Source: JBFWYO01 sp050186335 (GTDB lineage Bacteria > Pseudomonadota > Alphaproteobacteria > Bin65). Taken from it: a DNA stretch of 12,980 nt. The notes beneath the pieces were generated by a model. The model did no database searches. It was not told the origin of the DNA and saw only the letters and a program-made list of their open reading frames with translations. A program made the position numbers and the translations under genes. Of the stretch, positions 6,244-12,980 are shown piece by piece. Position 1 is the stretch's first letter. Every line of letters begins with the position of its first letter. Location: the NCBI GenBank assembly GCA_050186335.1, contig JBFWYO010000107.1, forward strand, positions 1-12,980, read 5' to 3'.

Positions 6244-7443
6244 TTAACGAATCAGCCGCCCCAGCACCGCGTTCAGCAATTGCCGACCGGACGGCGACAG
6301 CACCAGACGCCGATCGTCCGGGACCAGCAATCCGCTGGCGGCGAGTTCCCGCGCCGCGTCCGGATCGACCGCCGACATCACATCGGCGCCGGTTTCGTCG
6401 GCAAAACGTCGACGATCGACGCCCTCGGCGAGGCGTAACCCCATCAGCAGCATTTCGCGTTTGCGCGTCGCCATATCGAGCGCGGTGCGTTCTTCGGTGC
6501 CATGACCGCGCGCGGCCACCGCGGCGTGCCATTGTTCGGGCAACCGCACCTGCCGCGTCGCGAATTTCTCGCTCCCGTCGGTCAGCCTGCCGTGCGCGCC
6601 GGGCCCGATGCCGACATAATCGCCGTAGCGCCAATAGGTCAGGTTGTGCCGCGACTGCGCGGCGGGCACTGCATGATTGGAGATTTCGTACGCCGGCAGG
6701 CCGGCGCGCGCGAGCCGGTCCTGCGTCGCCTCGTACAAGTTCGCCTGCGCGTCGTCGTCCATCACCGCCAGTCGCCCGAGACGATGATCGGTATGAAACT
6801 GCGTGCCCGGTTCGATGGTGAGTTGATAGACCGAGAGATGATCCGCGGCCAGGGCAATCGCCGTATCCAATTCGCCCATCCACGCGTCGAGCGTCTGATC
6901 GGGCAGCGCATAAATGAGGTCGAAACTGATGCGCGGGAAAATTTTGCGCGCCAACTCGATGGCGCGCCGCGCTTCGCCCGCATCGTGGCGCCGGCCGAGA
7001 AATTTGAGCGCGCGATCGTCGAGCGACTGCACGCCGATCGAGAGTCTGTTCACCCCGGCATCGCGATAACCGGCGAAGCGCTGCGCATCGACCGCACCCG
7101 GATTGGCTTCCAGCGTTACCTCGAGATCCGGATCGGCGGGCCACGCGGCGCGCGCCGCAGCGATCACGGCGGCCGCGGTTTCCTCCGGCATCAGCGATGG
7201 CGTGCCGCCGCCGAAGAATATGCTGGTCAGCGTGCGGCCCGGCGTCTGCTGGGCGTAATGCGCAAGCTCCGCCAGGATCGCGCGTTGCCAGGACGCCGCA
7301 TCGATCCGCTCGCGCACATGCGAATTGAAATCGCAGTACGGGCATTTCGACAGACAGAACGGAAAATGCACGTAAAGGCCGAAGCCGGGCGCGACCGGCA
7401 CGGCGGGCGCGGCATTGCTGGGGGTGGGCGGAGACCGGGTCAT
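6244..7443 (-). CDS. hemW: Radical SAM heme chaperone HemW (formerly coproporphyrinogen III oxidase-like)
   Basis: 399 residues, cytoplasmic. GLYVHFPFCLSKCPYCDFNS (22-41) carries the radical-SAM cluster motif C-x3-C-x2-C (Cys30, Cys34, Cys37) with the HemW/HemN-type YxHFPFC lead-in. IFFGGGTPSLM (about 70-80) is the SAM-binding glycine loop, RLSIGVQSLDDRALKFLGR and SFDLIYALPDQT follow in family order, and NLTYWRYGDYVGIGPGAHG marks the C-terminal half. HemW binds heme and inserts it into respiratory enzymes. True HemN (oxygen-independent CPDH) has a longer N-terminus, and this one matches HemW in length. The ATG at 7441-7443 is the only start that fits the family, though its ribosome binding site is weak. 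It is third in the rph-rdgB-hemW unit, 56 bp after rdgB with a 17-bp dyad in the gap. Confidence 0.95.
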   Translation of the reverse strand: MTRSPPTPSNAAPAVPVAPGFGLYVHFPFCLSKCPYCDFNSHVRERIDAASWQRAILAELAHYAQQTPGRTLTSIFFGGGTPSLMPEETAAAVIAAARAAWPADPDLEVTLEANPGAVDAQRFAGYRDAGVNRLSIGVQSLDDRALKFLGRRHDAGEARRAIELARKIFPRISFDLIYALPDQTLDAWMGELDTAIALAADHLSVYQLTIEPGTQFHTDHRLGRLAVMDDDAQANLYEATQDRLARAGLPAYEISNHAVPAAQSRHNLTYWRYGDYVGIGPGAHGRLTDGSEKFATRQVRLPEQWHAAVAARGHGTEERTALDMATRKREMLLMGLRLAEGVDRRRFADETGADVMSAVDPDAARELAASGLLVPDDRRLVLSPSGRQLLNAVLGRLIR

Positions 7444-7462
7444 GGCGCCAGTATATAGGATT

Positions 7463-7479
7463 GCCGAAGCCGCTTCGGC
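7463..7479. repeat. 17-bp dyad in the rdgB-hemW gap
   Basis: GCCGAAGC-C-GCTTCGGC, perfect 8-bp arms about a single central base, centred 28 bases before the hemW ATG. It could fold as an RNA hairpin that limits or protects the hemW message, or be a protein-binding site. On the minus strand TATACT follows 11 bases later but lies nearly on the start codon with no -35, so I do not call a promoter. Confidence 0.45.
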
Positions 7480-7499
7480 CGGGTGGCGGCGCGTTTTTG

Positions 7500-8096
7500 T
7501 CAGGCGAAGCACGCCGCGATCAACTGCCGGAACGCCGCCGCCCGATGGCTGATCGCATGTTTGTGCGCGGGATCCATTTCGCCGAAGGTTTCGGCGTAGC
7601 CGTCGGGCAGGAACATCGGATCGTAGCCGAACCCGCGCGCGCCGCGCGGCGGCCAGACGAGGGTCCCGAACACCTTGCCCTCGAACGTCTCGCAATGCCC
7701 GTCGGGCCAGGCGAGCGACAGCGCACAGACAAAATGCGCGCGCCGGTCGATCTTGCCGGCCAGTTCGCTTTCGACCCGCGCCATGGCGACGGAAAAATCC
7801 TTCGCCGGCCCGGCCCAGCGCGCGGAATAGATGCCCGGCGCGCCGCCGAGCGCGTGCACGGCGAGACCCGAATCGTCGGCCAGCGCCGGCAGCTTCGCCG
7901 CCATTGCGCCGGCCAGGGCTTTCAATTCGGCATTGCCGACGAAACTGTCGCCGGTTTCCTCCGGCTCGGGCAGGCCGAGCTGGCCAGCGGAAGTCACATC
8001 GACCTTGAACGGCGCCATGAGCTCGGCGATTTCACGCAGCTTGCCCGGATTGTGCGTGGCCAGCAGAAGTTTCGGTGCCGTGAATTTCCGCGCCAT
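7500..8096 (-). CDS. rdgB: XTP/dITP pyrophosphatase (RdgB/HAM1 family)
   Basis: Hydrolyses the non-canonical purine triphosphates ITP, dITP and XTP to monophosphates plus pyrophosphate, keeping deaminated purines out of DNA and RNA. The 198-residue product has the standard length. Signature parts are all present: LLATHNPGKLREI (Thr14, Asn16, Lys19, the T-x-N-x-x-K phosphate loop), LADDSGLAVHAL (Asp74, Asp75, metal and base), PGIYSARWAG, GARGFGYDPMFLPDG and the C-terminal SHRAAAFRQL. The ATG at 8094-8096 lies 13 bp after the rph stop, so co-transcription with rph is very likely. The rph-rdgB-hemW order is common in alphaproteobacteria. Confidence 0.97.
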   Translation of the reverse strand: MARKFTAPKLLLATHNPGKLREIAELMAPFKVDVTSAGQLGLPEPEETGDSFVGNAELKALAGAMAAKLPALADDSGLAVHALGGAPGIYSARWAGPAKDFSVAMARVESELAGKIDRRAHFVCALSLAWPDGHCETFEGKVFGTLVWPPRGARGFGYDPMFLPDGYAETFGEMDPAHKHAISHRAAAFRQLIAACFA

Positions 8097-8109
8097 GGCT
8101 GAGCTGCGT

Positions 8110-8829
8110 TCAGGCCGGCGCGATGGCTTCGCGCTGACGCTGCATCAGTTCCGCGCAGCCTTCGCGGGCCAGGGTCAGCATGCCGAGAAATTGCGCATCG
8201 GTGAACGGATCGCGCTCGGCCGTGCCTTGCACTTCGATGATGCGCCCGTCGGCGGTCAGCACGAAATTGGCGTCGGCTTCGGCGGTGCTGTCCTCGGCGT
8301 AATCGAGATCGAGCACCACGGCGCCGTTATGCAGACCGCACGAGATCGCGGCGACTTGGCCGACGATCGGCACGTTGGCAAGCAGATTGCGCGCGACCAG
8401 CGATTGCAAGGCGAGATGCAGCGCCACATAGGCGCCGGTGATCGCCGCCGTGCGCGTGCCGCCGTCGGCCTGCAACACGTCGCAATCGAGCCGGACCTGG
8501 CGTTCGCCGAGCGCCGCAAGATCGGTGACCGTGCGCAGGCTGCGACCGATCAGACGTTGAATTTCCTGGGTGCGGCCGGATTGCTTGCCGCGCGCCGCTT
8601 CGCGATCGGTGCGGGTGTGGGTCGAACGCGGCAGCATGCCGTACTCGGCGGTGACCCAACCCTTGCCGGTATTGCGCAGGAACGGCGGGACTTTTTCCTC
8701 GACCGTGGCGGCGCACAGCACGTGCGTATCGCCGAACATGGCTAGGCACGAGCCTTCGGCGTATTTCGCGGCACCCGGCACCAGGGTGACGGGGCGAAGT
8801 GCGTTGACGGCGCGGCCGGACGGGCGCAT
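8110..8829 (-). CDS. rph: Ribonuclease PH
   Basis: Phosphorolytic 3'-5' exoribonuclease that trims the 3' ends of tRNA precursors, normally a hexamer. The 239-residue product begins MRPSGRAVNALRPV, the exact family start. It continues with GDTHVLCAATVEEKVPPFLR, WVTAEYGMLPRSTHTR (active-site region), REAARGKQSGRTQEIQRLIG (Arg-rich tRNA-binding stretch), DCDVLQADGGTRTAAITGA and CGLHNGAVVLDLDYAEDS (acidic metal site). A strong Shine-Dalgarno AGAGGA (complement of 8834-8839) lies 4 bases before the ATG at 8827-8829, which rules out the ATG 33 bases further upstream. It is divergent from hrcA across 179 bp and heads the rph-rdgB-hemW unit. Confidence 0.98.
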   Translation of the reverse strand: MRPSGRAVNALRPVTLVPGAAKYAEGSCLAMFGDTHVLCAATVEEKVPPFLRNTGKGWVTAEYGMLPRSTHTRTDREAARGKQSGRTQEIQRLIGRSLRTVTDLAALGERQVRLDCDVLQADGGTRTAAITGAYVALHLALQSLVARNLLANVPIVGQVAAISCGLHNGAVVLDLDYAEDSTAEADANFVLTADGRIIEVQGTAERDPFTDAQFLGMLTLAREGCAELMQRQREAIAPA

Positions 8830-9008
8830 GGCAATCCTCTGGCTGGCGAGAAGGGCCGGCACGGTACCCCGCCGGGGGCCCCGGGTAAAGCTACAAGCCC
8901 TTGCGCGACGCGGGATTTTTGGGATTCTTGAGCGGCGATCGTTGTACCTTTCGGGGTACGCACCGGGGACTCGACGTTTGGGCTCGGCACGACCATCTAT
9001 GTAAGGCC
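8830..9008. promoter_or_regulatory. Divergent rph/hrcA control region
   Basis: This 179-bp gap must hold promoters for both directions. Visible are an 8-bp inverted pair GTACCCCG (8864-8871) and CGGGGTAC (8952-8959), 80 bases apart. Each copy also forms its own small dyad: CCCCG-C-CGGGG at 8867-8877, and GTACC-N6-GGTAC at 8944-8959. A CTTGAG at 8927-8932 resembles a heat-shock sigma factor -35 element on the hrcA strand, but no convincing -10 element follows. No CIRCE element (the HrcA operator, TTAGCACTC-N9-GAGTGCTAA) is present, so HrcA does not appear to autoregulate here through that site. Confidence 0.4.
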
Positions 9009-10091
9009 ATGAAACAGGAACGCCCGACCGACATCGACCGCGCCTCCGGCATCGAGCAGCTCAACCGCCGCTCGCGCGATATCCTGCGTCAGATCGTCGA
9101 AAGCTATGTCGAAACCGGCGAACCGGTCGGCTCGCGCACGCTGTCGAGATTGGCGACCAATGCGCTGTCGCCGGCGACGATCCGCAACGTCATGGCCGAT
9201 CTCGAGGAAGCCGGGCTGCTCTATGCGCCGCATACCTCGGCCGGGCGGCTGCCGACCGAAGCCGGCATGCGCCTGTTCGTCAATGCGCTGCTCGAAGTCG
9301 GCAATCTGTCCGAGGACGAACGCGGCCGCATCGAAACCATGTGCAAGGCGACCGGCACCAGCCCGGAGAAAGTCCTGACTCAGGCCAGCCATTCGCTGTC
9401 CGGCCTGTCGCGGCACGCCGGAATGGTGGTGGCGCCGAAAACCGAGGCGCGGCTGAAGCACATCGAGTTCGTGCAACTGGCGCCCGGCCGCGCGCTGGTC
9501 GTGTTGGTGACCGAAACCGGGTTGGTCGAGAACCGCGTCATCGACCTGCCGCTCGGCGTGCCCGCCTCGGCCTTGATCGAAGCCACGAATTTCCTGTCGG
9601 CGCGCCTGATCGGCCGCACGCTGGGCGAGGCGCGCGCCGCGATCTTTCGCGACCTCGAGGACCACAAGGCGCAGATCGGCACATTGACGCAGCAGCTCGT
9701 GGAAGCGGGCCTGGCCGTATGGGCCGGCGACGGGCCGCAAGACGACAAGGGCCTGCTCATCATCAAGGGCCAGTCGAAGCTACTTGAAGATGTCACCGCG
9801 ATTTCCGATCTAGAGCGTGTCCGCCGCCTGTTCGAGGCCTTGGAGACCAAGGAGACGCTGCTGCAGCTGCTCGACCTGGCCCAGGAAGCGGACGGGCTGC
9901 AGATCTTCATCGGCGCCGAGAGCGGGCTGTTCCGCCATACCGGTTGCTCGATGGTGATTTCGCCTTATAAGGACGCGCAACAGCGGGTCATCGGCGCCAT
10001 CGGCGTCATCGGGCCGACGCGCATGAACTATGCGCGCATCATCCCGATGGTCGATTACACCGCGCAGGTGATGAGCCGGTTGCTGGGATAG
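9009..10091 (+). CDS. hrcA: Heat-inducible transcription repressor HrcA
   Basis: Represses chaperone operons, classically groESL, by binding CIRCE. 360 residues. The N-terminal winged helix has RRSRDILRQIVESYVETGEP, then VGSRTLSRLATNALSPATIR, NVMADLEEAGLLYAPHTSAG and RLPTEAGMRLFVNALLE, all hallmark HrcA sequence. The GAF-like and dimerisation part follows (VVLVTETGLVENRVIDLP), and the family C-terminus FIGAESGLFRHTGCSMV and GAIGVIGPTRMNYARIIPMV is intact. The ATG at 9009 is the only plausible start; AAGG sits just 2 bases before it, so initiation may be weak. grpE follows after 16 bp, the usual alphaproteobacterial hrcA-grpE pair; dnaKJ is not in the window. Transcription is divergent from rph. 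Confidence 0.98.
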   Translation: MKQERPTDIDRASGIEQLNRRSRDILRQIVESYVETGEPVGSRTLSRLATNALSPATIRNVMADLEEAGLLYAPHTSAGRLPTEAGMRLFVNALLEVGNLSEDERGRIETMCKATGTSPEKVLTQASHSLSGLSRHAGMVVAPKTEARLKHIEFVQLAPGRALVVLVTETGLVENRVIDLPLGVPASALIEATNFLSARLIGRTLGEARAAIFRDLEDHKAQIGTLTQQLVEAGLAVWAGDGPQDDKGLLIIKGQSKLLEDVTAISDLERVRRLFEALETKETLLQLLDLAQEADGLQIFIGAESGLFRHTGCSMVISPYKDAQQRVIGAIGVIGPTRMNYARIIPMVDYTAQVMSRLLG

Positions 10092-10107
10092 GATTGGAAT
10101 TCGCAGG

Positions 10108-10788
10108 ATGAACGACAAGCGCGACCATAACAAAGACGCGGCGGCCGAGGACGTGCCGCCGGCCGCCAACGACCGCGTCACCGAGCCGACGATGGAGAAG
10201 GCCGAGGACACGCTCGCCTCCGAGGCGATCGATCTGGGCGTCCTGGAGACCGAGGGCCAGCCGACCGCCGAGCAGATCGATCCGCGCGACGCGGCGCTGG
10301 AGACGCTCAAATTCGAAGTGGCGCAGCTCAAGGACCAGCTGGTCCGGCAGTTCGCCGAAACCGAGAACGTGCGCAAGCGCGGCCAGAAGCAGGTCGAGGA
10401 CACCGCGAAATACGCGGTTGGAAATTTCGCCAAGGAAATCGTCGGCGTCGCCGACAATCTGCGGCGCGCGCTGGACAGCGCCGGCAAACTGGCGACCGAC
10501 ATCGCGGGTGCTGCCGCACCGGTGCTGGACGGCGTGGCGCTGACCGAGCGCGAACTGCTCAAGACGCTGGAAAAATTCGGCATCAAGCCGATCGAGCCGG
10601 AAGGCCAGAAATTCGATCCGAATCTGCACCAGGCGGTGTTCGAAGTGCCGACCGCGCAGGCCGAACCGGGCACCGTGGTGACCGTCGTGCAGCGCGGCTA
10701 CACGGTGTACGACCGGCTGCTGCGCCCGGCCATGGTCGGCGTCGCCAAGGCGCCGATGCCGGACGAAGGCGTGAACGACGGCGCGTAA
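10108..10788 (+). CDS. grpE: Nucleotide exchange factor GrpE (Hsp70 cofactor)
   Basis: Releases ADP from DnaK and acts as a thermosensing dimer in the cytosol. The 226-residue product has a ~65-residue acidic, probably disordered N-terminus (DKRDHNKDAAAEDVPPA...). A long coiled coil follows from about 70 (LETLKFEVAQLKDQLVRQFA, ENVRKRGQKQVEDTAKYAVG), and then the beta-wing domain with signature KFDPNLHQAVFEVP and RGYTVYDRLLRPAMVGVAK. It starts 16 bp after hrcA and is presumably co-transcribed. Its stop codon is 3 bp from the convergent alkB stop, with both stops inside one small palindrome. Confidence 0.98.
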   Translation: MNDKRDHNKDAAAEDVPPAANDRVTEPTMEKAEDTLASEAIDLGVLETEGQPTAEQIDPRDAALETLKFEVAQLKDQLVRQFAETENVRKRGQKQVEDTAKYAVGNFAKEIVGVADNLRRALDSAGKLATDIAGAAAPVLDGVALTERELLKTLEKFGIKPIEPEGQKFDPNLHQAVFEVPTAQAEPGTVVTVVQRGYTVYDRLLRPAMVGVAKAPMPDEGVNDGA

Positions 10789-10797
10789 CGCTTACGC
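10783..10797. repeat. Palindrome containing the grpE and alkB stop codons
   Basis: GCGTAA (10783-10788), CGC, TTACGC (10792-10797): a perfect 6-bp dyad in which the grpE TAA and, on the other strand, the alkB TAA are the inner arm bases. It has no T-tract, so it is at best a weak two-way transcript-end structure, and chance is possible. Confidence 0.3.
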
Positions 10798-11394
10798 AGC
10801 CGTCACGCATCGCAACGTCAGATTAATCCTGCCGCCGCCCGCGACCAGCGTGCTGGAGCCGGGCAGGATGCGATCGATGCCGTGATAGGCGAGCCGCGAT
10901 CGGCCTTCCAGCACCACCACATCCCCGGAGGCGAGGCGCAGCGAGCGCGTCGGATCGTTGCGCGCCGTTCCGCCGATGCGGAAAATCGCCGTATCGCCGA
11001 GCGAAATCGACACCACCGGGGCGGCAAAATCCGCTTCGTCCCTGTCCTGGTGCAGACCCATGCGCGCCGTCCCCCGATAGACATTGATCAGGCAGCATTC
11101 CGGCGCGCGCGGATAGCGCGCGACGCGGCGCCAAAGCTCGAGGATCGGCTGCGGGATTGCGGGCCAGGCGCGGCCGGTTACCGGATGGGTCGCGGTATAG
11201 CGATAGCCCTGCCGATCCGAATACCAGCCGAGCGCCCCGCAATTGCTCATTTCGACCGAGAGCGGCCGGGCCGATTTCGGCATCGTGGCGCGGTACAACG
11301 GCGCCTGTTCCAGAACCGCGTGCACCGCAGCCAGCACGTCGCGCTGGGCCGGCGGATCAAGGCAGGCGGGAAGATAGCGGAAGGCGGCGGGCAT
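10792..11394 (-). CDS. alkB: Alpha-ketoglutarate-dependent dioxygenase AlkB
   Basis: Fe(II)/2-oxoglutarate dioxygenase that oxidatively removes 1-methyladenine and 3-methylcytosine lesions from DNA and RNA. The 200-residue product aligns by eye to E. coli AlkB throughout: SVEMSNCGALGWYSDRQGY (substrate lid and base contacts), CCLINVYRGTARMGLHQDRD (iron ligands His115, Asp117), PVVSISLGDTAIFRIGG, RNDPTRSLRLASGDVVVLEG, SRLAYHGI (iron ligand His171), and RINLTLR (Arg189, Arg195, 2-oxoglutarate contacts). All catalytic residues are present. The ATG at 11392-11394 is chosen; a TTG 30 bases upstream adds residues without family match. It lies 30 bp downstream of the Gp37/Gp68-type gene on the same strand and may be read from its transcript, yet its base composition is that of the host genome. 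No Ada box could be identified upstream. Confidence 0.96.
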   Translation of the reverse strand: MPAAFRYLPACLDPPAQRDVLAAVHAVLEQAPLYRATMPKSARPLSVEMSNCGALGWYSDRQGYRYTATHPVTGRAWPAIPQPILELWRRVARYPRAPECCLINVYRGTARMGLHQDRDEADFAAPVVSISLGDTAIFRIGGTARNDPTRSLRLASGDVVVLEGRSRLAYHGIDRILPGSSTLVAGGGRINLTLRCVTAA

Positions 11395-11424
11395 GCCGAG
11401 TCCAGGGGCCCGAACGCCAGCCAA

Positions 11425-12162
11425 TTATTCCGCCGCTATCCGAGAGGATGAAACAGCAGCCGGCATTTCATCCCAAGTGCGGCCGTTCAATAAACGCCCG
11501 GTCTTTTTCTTGTTCTGGCCGCCCCATTGCTTGAAAAAAAACGGCACGCGGGCGCGGCGGCATTGGCGTTGGATGTCGGCAACCCACTCAGGATCGATGG
11601 GCCGCGCCTTCGGCCCGGACTCGCCGCCGACGATAGCCCAATGAATACCGTCAAGATTCATGTTCGGCAGTGGGCCCAGCAAAGGTTCCAGCGAGAGAAA
11701 CTTGATCGCAGCTCCGGTTGCCCGCAAATCGTCGATTCGATCTAGGTAGTGGGCGTTTTCAACACTTACGCCCATCCAGATGTTAGGCGCCCAATTCAAA
11801 TGGGGAGCCAACTCGCGCAGCCGGTCCGCTCGCTTTGTAAGAACCTGAAAGCGATGCCAATGGGCGCGCCGCATCACATCGAACACACGTTGGACGTACG
11901 CGAGCGGTACCTTCACTTGGAATAGATCGCTCATCGAATTGACGAAGATCGTCTTGGGGCGCTTCCAGCCGAGCGGCAATTCAAGCATGTGCTCGTGAAA
12001 GGCCAGCTTGAACCCGCTCTGGTAATTTCGATTGCCCATTGCCTGCAAACGCTTCGACAAACGCTCGGCGTAGCAGAATTTGCAGCCAGGACTTATCTTG
12101 GTGCAGCCGGTAAGTGGGTTCCAAGTAGCTTCGGTCCATTCGATGGGTGAGTTTGAAGACAT
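11425..12162 (-). CDS. Phage Gp37/Gp68-family (DUF5131) three-cysteine protein
   Basis: 245 residues. IEWTEATWNPLTGCTKISPG then CKFCYAERLSKRL gives the family's hallmark cysteines Cys20, Cys27 and Cys30 (C-x6-C-x2-CY), a cluster resembling the iron-sulfur/SAM loop of radical SAM enzymes. Other family blocks are FVNSMSDLF, FQVLTKRADRL, WMGVSVENAHY, FLSLEPLLGPL, AIVGGESGPKARP and VPFFFKQWGG. The product is full length with all blocks intact. The biochemical function is unknown; a radical-SAM activity is inferred from fold and cysteines only. The ATG (12160-12162) shares its A with the tcmP stop (TAATG), and AGAGGA (complement of 12171-12176) lies 8 bases upstream, so the two are translationally coupled. 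Sampled G+C is about 50%, below the host. The family name reflects phage occurrences, but no other phage gene is present here. Confidence 0.93.
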   Translation of the reverse strand: MSSNSPIEWTEATWNPLTGCTKISPGCKFCYAERLSKRLQAMGNRNYQSGFKLAFHEHMLELPLGWKRPKTIFVNSMSDLFQVKVPLAYVQRVFDVMRRAHWHRFQVLTKRADRLRELAPHLNWAPNIWMGVSVENAHYLDRIDDLRATGAAIKFLSLEPLLGPLPNMNLDGIHWAIVGGESGPKARPIDPEWVADIQRQCRRARVPFFFKQWGGQNKKKTGRLLNGRTWDEMPAAVSSSRIAAE

Positions 12163-12980
12163 TAGTTCCGTCCTCTTTCTCGAAACATACCGAAAATATG
12201 CTCGACAATCTTTCGACCAGTATCATTCTGTGACGCAAAAAAAAGATAGTAAACAATTGCGCCCGAGCTATTTCTTAAAGGCAAAGGACTTGGAACGTAT
12301 TTAAAATCCGCAATCGATTTCAAGCGTTGGCGGAACGCTTCGGCAACCTCAGCATTGCCTGCTTTTTCCTCATAGCCAAATAGATTACCTTGCGTCGTAT
12401 ATGCGGCTTTCCGCCATGTCTCATCGCCCCAATATCTTGTCATTCGCTCTTTATAATGGTCCGGTACTTTAGAAGGATCGTTCCATAGCGCGTTACGGTT
12501 CATATCCATGGTCGGAAAGTTTAAAAAAATTTCGACGGATCGCGACTTGCCAGCCATTTCAATAATCCGCCAATCAAGTTGCAAGCCGTAAGGATCCAGG
12601 ACACATAACGCCCTTTGATATTGATTCCATTTGATTTGAGGCAACACCTGACTCGCCAACACCTCATTTGCATCGCCGTTATATAACTTTACGTCAGATC
12701 GTTCCGGAATCTGAGCGCGAAGAAAGTCTAATTTCTCGCTGTTTAGATCAATGAAGTGAAATTCATGAAATGGAGGATTTATGCTCAGGGCGTTAAGCGG
12801 ACTTCCGGGAACGAGAGTTTCACTCTCTTTCGAAAAATGAATGCCCGCTCCAGAAAATGCATCAATGTAGGATATTTTAAAGCGATTATCGTTTCGAAGT
12901 ATCCGGCAATACTCGGCCGCATACCGCTTGATAATCGTGTGTTTAATCTCGGACCAATACCCGATTTCGTCGAATTGCAT
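12162..12980 (-). CDS. tcmP: Three-Cys-motif partner protein TcmP, predicted SAM-dependent methyltransferase
   Basis: 272 residues to the window edge. The opening FDEIGYWSEIKHTIIKRYA is the family's usual N-terminal block, so the ATG at 12978-12980 is probably at or within a few residues of the true start, though upstream sequence is missing. Class I methyltransferase-like motifs follow in order: ISYIDAFSGAGIHF (SAM-binding D-x-F-x-G-x-G), FHFIDLNSEKLDFL (acidic ribose-contact strand), LYNGDANEVL, and CVLDPYGLQLDW, a DPYG motif like motif IV of N-methyltransferases. VEIFLNFPTMDMNRN is also family-typical. From my knowledge, TcmP is defined by its genomic pairing with the Gp37/Gp68 three-cysteine family, exactly as seen here. 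Substrate and role are unknown. Sampled G+C of 38-47% is far below the rest of the window, indicating recent transfer. Confidence 0.88.
   Translation of the reverse strand: MQFDEIGYWSEIKHTIIKRYAAEYCRILRNDNRFKISYIDAFSGAGIHFSKESETLVPGSPLNALSINPPFHEFHFIDLNSEKLDFLRAQIPERSDVKLYNGDANEVLASQVLPQIKWNQYQRALCVLDPYGLQLDWRIIEMAGKSRSVEIFLNFPTMDMNRNALWNDPSKVPDHYKERMTRYWGDETWRKAAYTTQGNLFGYEEKAGNAEVAEAFRQRLKSIADFKYVPSPLPLRNSSGAIVYYLFFASQNDTGRKIVEHIFGMFRERGRN

Noticed and set aside
8927..8955. Heat-shock sigma factor promoter upstream of hrcA
   Set aside because: CTTGAG fits a -35 element, but no sequence 13-18 bases downstream matches either the CCCCAT or the C-Y-TAT-N-T type of -10 element well enough to call.
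11157..11534. Plus-strand open frames across the alkB/Gp37-Gp68 junction
   Set aside because: They are antisense to two well-supported genes and show no domain features.
11425..12980. Prophage remnant
   Set aside because: Only the family name Gp37/Gp68 points to phage. There is no integrase, structural or lysis gene and no att-like direct repeat inside the window.

Overview
The window looks like chromosome of a high-GC alphaproteobacterium. The best evidence is gene order: rph divergent from hrcA-grpE, with rdgB and hemW behind rph, and then an rsmI-yraN-gshB block next to a divergent LpoA-like lipoprotein. I recall this arrangement from Rhizobiales/Rhodospirillales-type genomes, but I could not check it by search. 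Hand-counted sample lines inside the housekeeping genes reach about 75% G+C. The right-hand end (about 11425-12980) falls to about 50% and then to about 38-47%.

Layout. Positions 1-93 (minus) hold the start of a sulfotransferase-like gene cut by the window edge. Positions 203-3513 (minus) form a compact unit transcribed rsmI > yraN > SirB1-like > gshB. It has a 4-bp GTGA overlap, then a 3-bp gap, then a 120-bp gap containing a perfect 10-bp GC-rich hairpin. A divergent gene (3545-4927, plus) encodes an LpoA-type periplasmic-binding-fold lipoprotein with a GTG start. Convergent to it lies 4941-6041 (minus), an orphan, very divergent member of the thymidylate synthase superfamily. It has its own AT-rich promoter and an operator-like palindrome. 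Positions 6244-8829 (minus) are rph > rdgB > hemW, closed by a likely intrinsic terminator. Positions 9009-10788 (plus) are hrcA > grpE. Positions 10792-12980 (minus) are tcmP > Gp37/Gp68-type three-cysteine protein > alkB. The first two overlap by one base at TAATG, and alkB follows after 30 bp.

How the genes work together. Most of the window is conserved housekeeping: heat-shock control and chaperone cofactor (hrcA, grpE), tRNA 3'-end maturation (rph), nucleotide-pool sanitation (rdgB), heme delivery (hemW), ribosome decoding-centre methylation (rsmI), glutathione synthesis (gshB) and peptidoglycan-synthase activation (LpoA-like). Two places do not fit this background. One is the thymidylate-synthase-like gene, inserted in otherwise conserved order and apparently lacking the catalytic glutamate of true synthases. 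The other is the low-GC pair tcmP + Gp37/Gp68 protein, a predicted methyltransferase with a Cys-cluster (radical-SAM-like) partner of unknown function, arranged as if co-transcribed with alkB, a nucleic-acid demethylase. These are the best candidates for undescribed biology.

No tRNA, rRNA, CRISPR array, insertion sequence or integrase was seen. No stretch above 300 bp lacks a gene. The longest gaps are 6042-6243 (promoter, operator dyad, terminator) and 8830-9008 (divergent promoter region of rph and hrcA).
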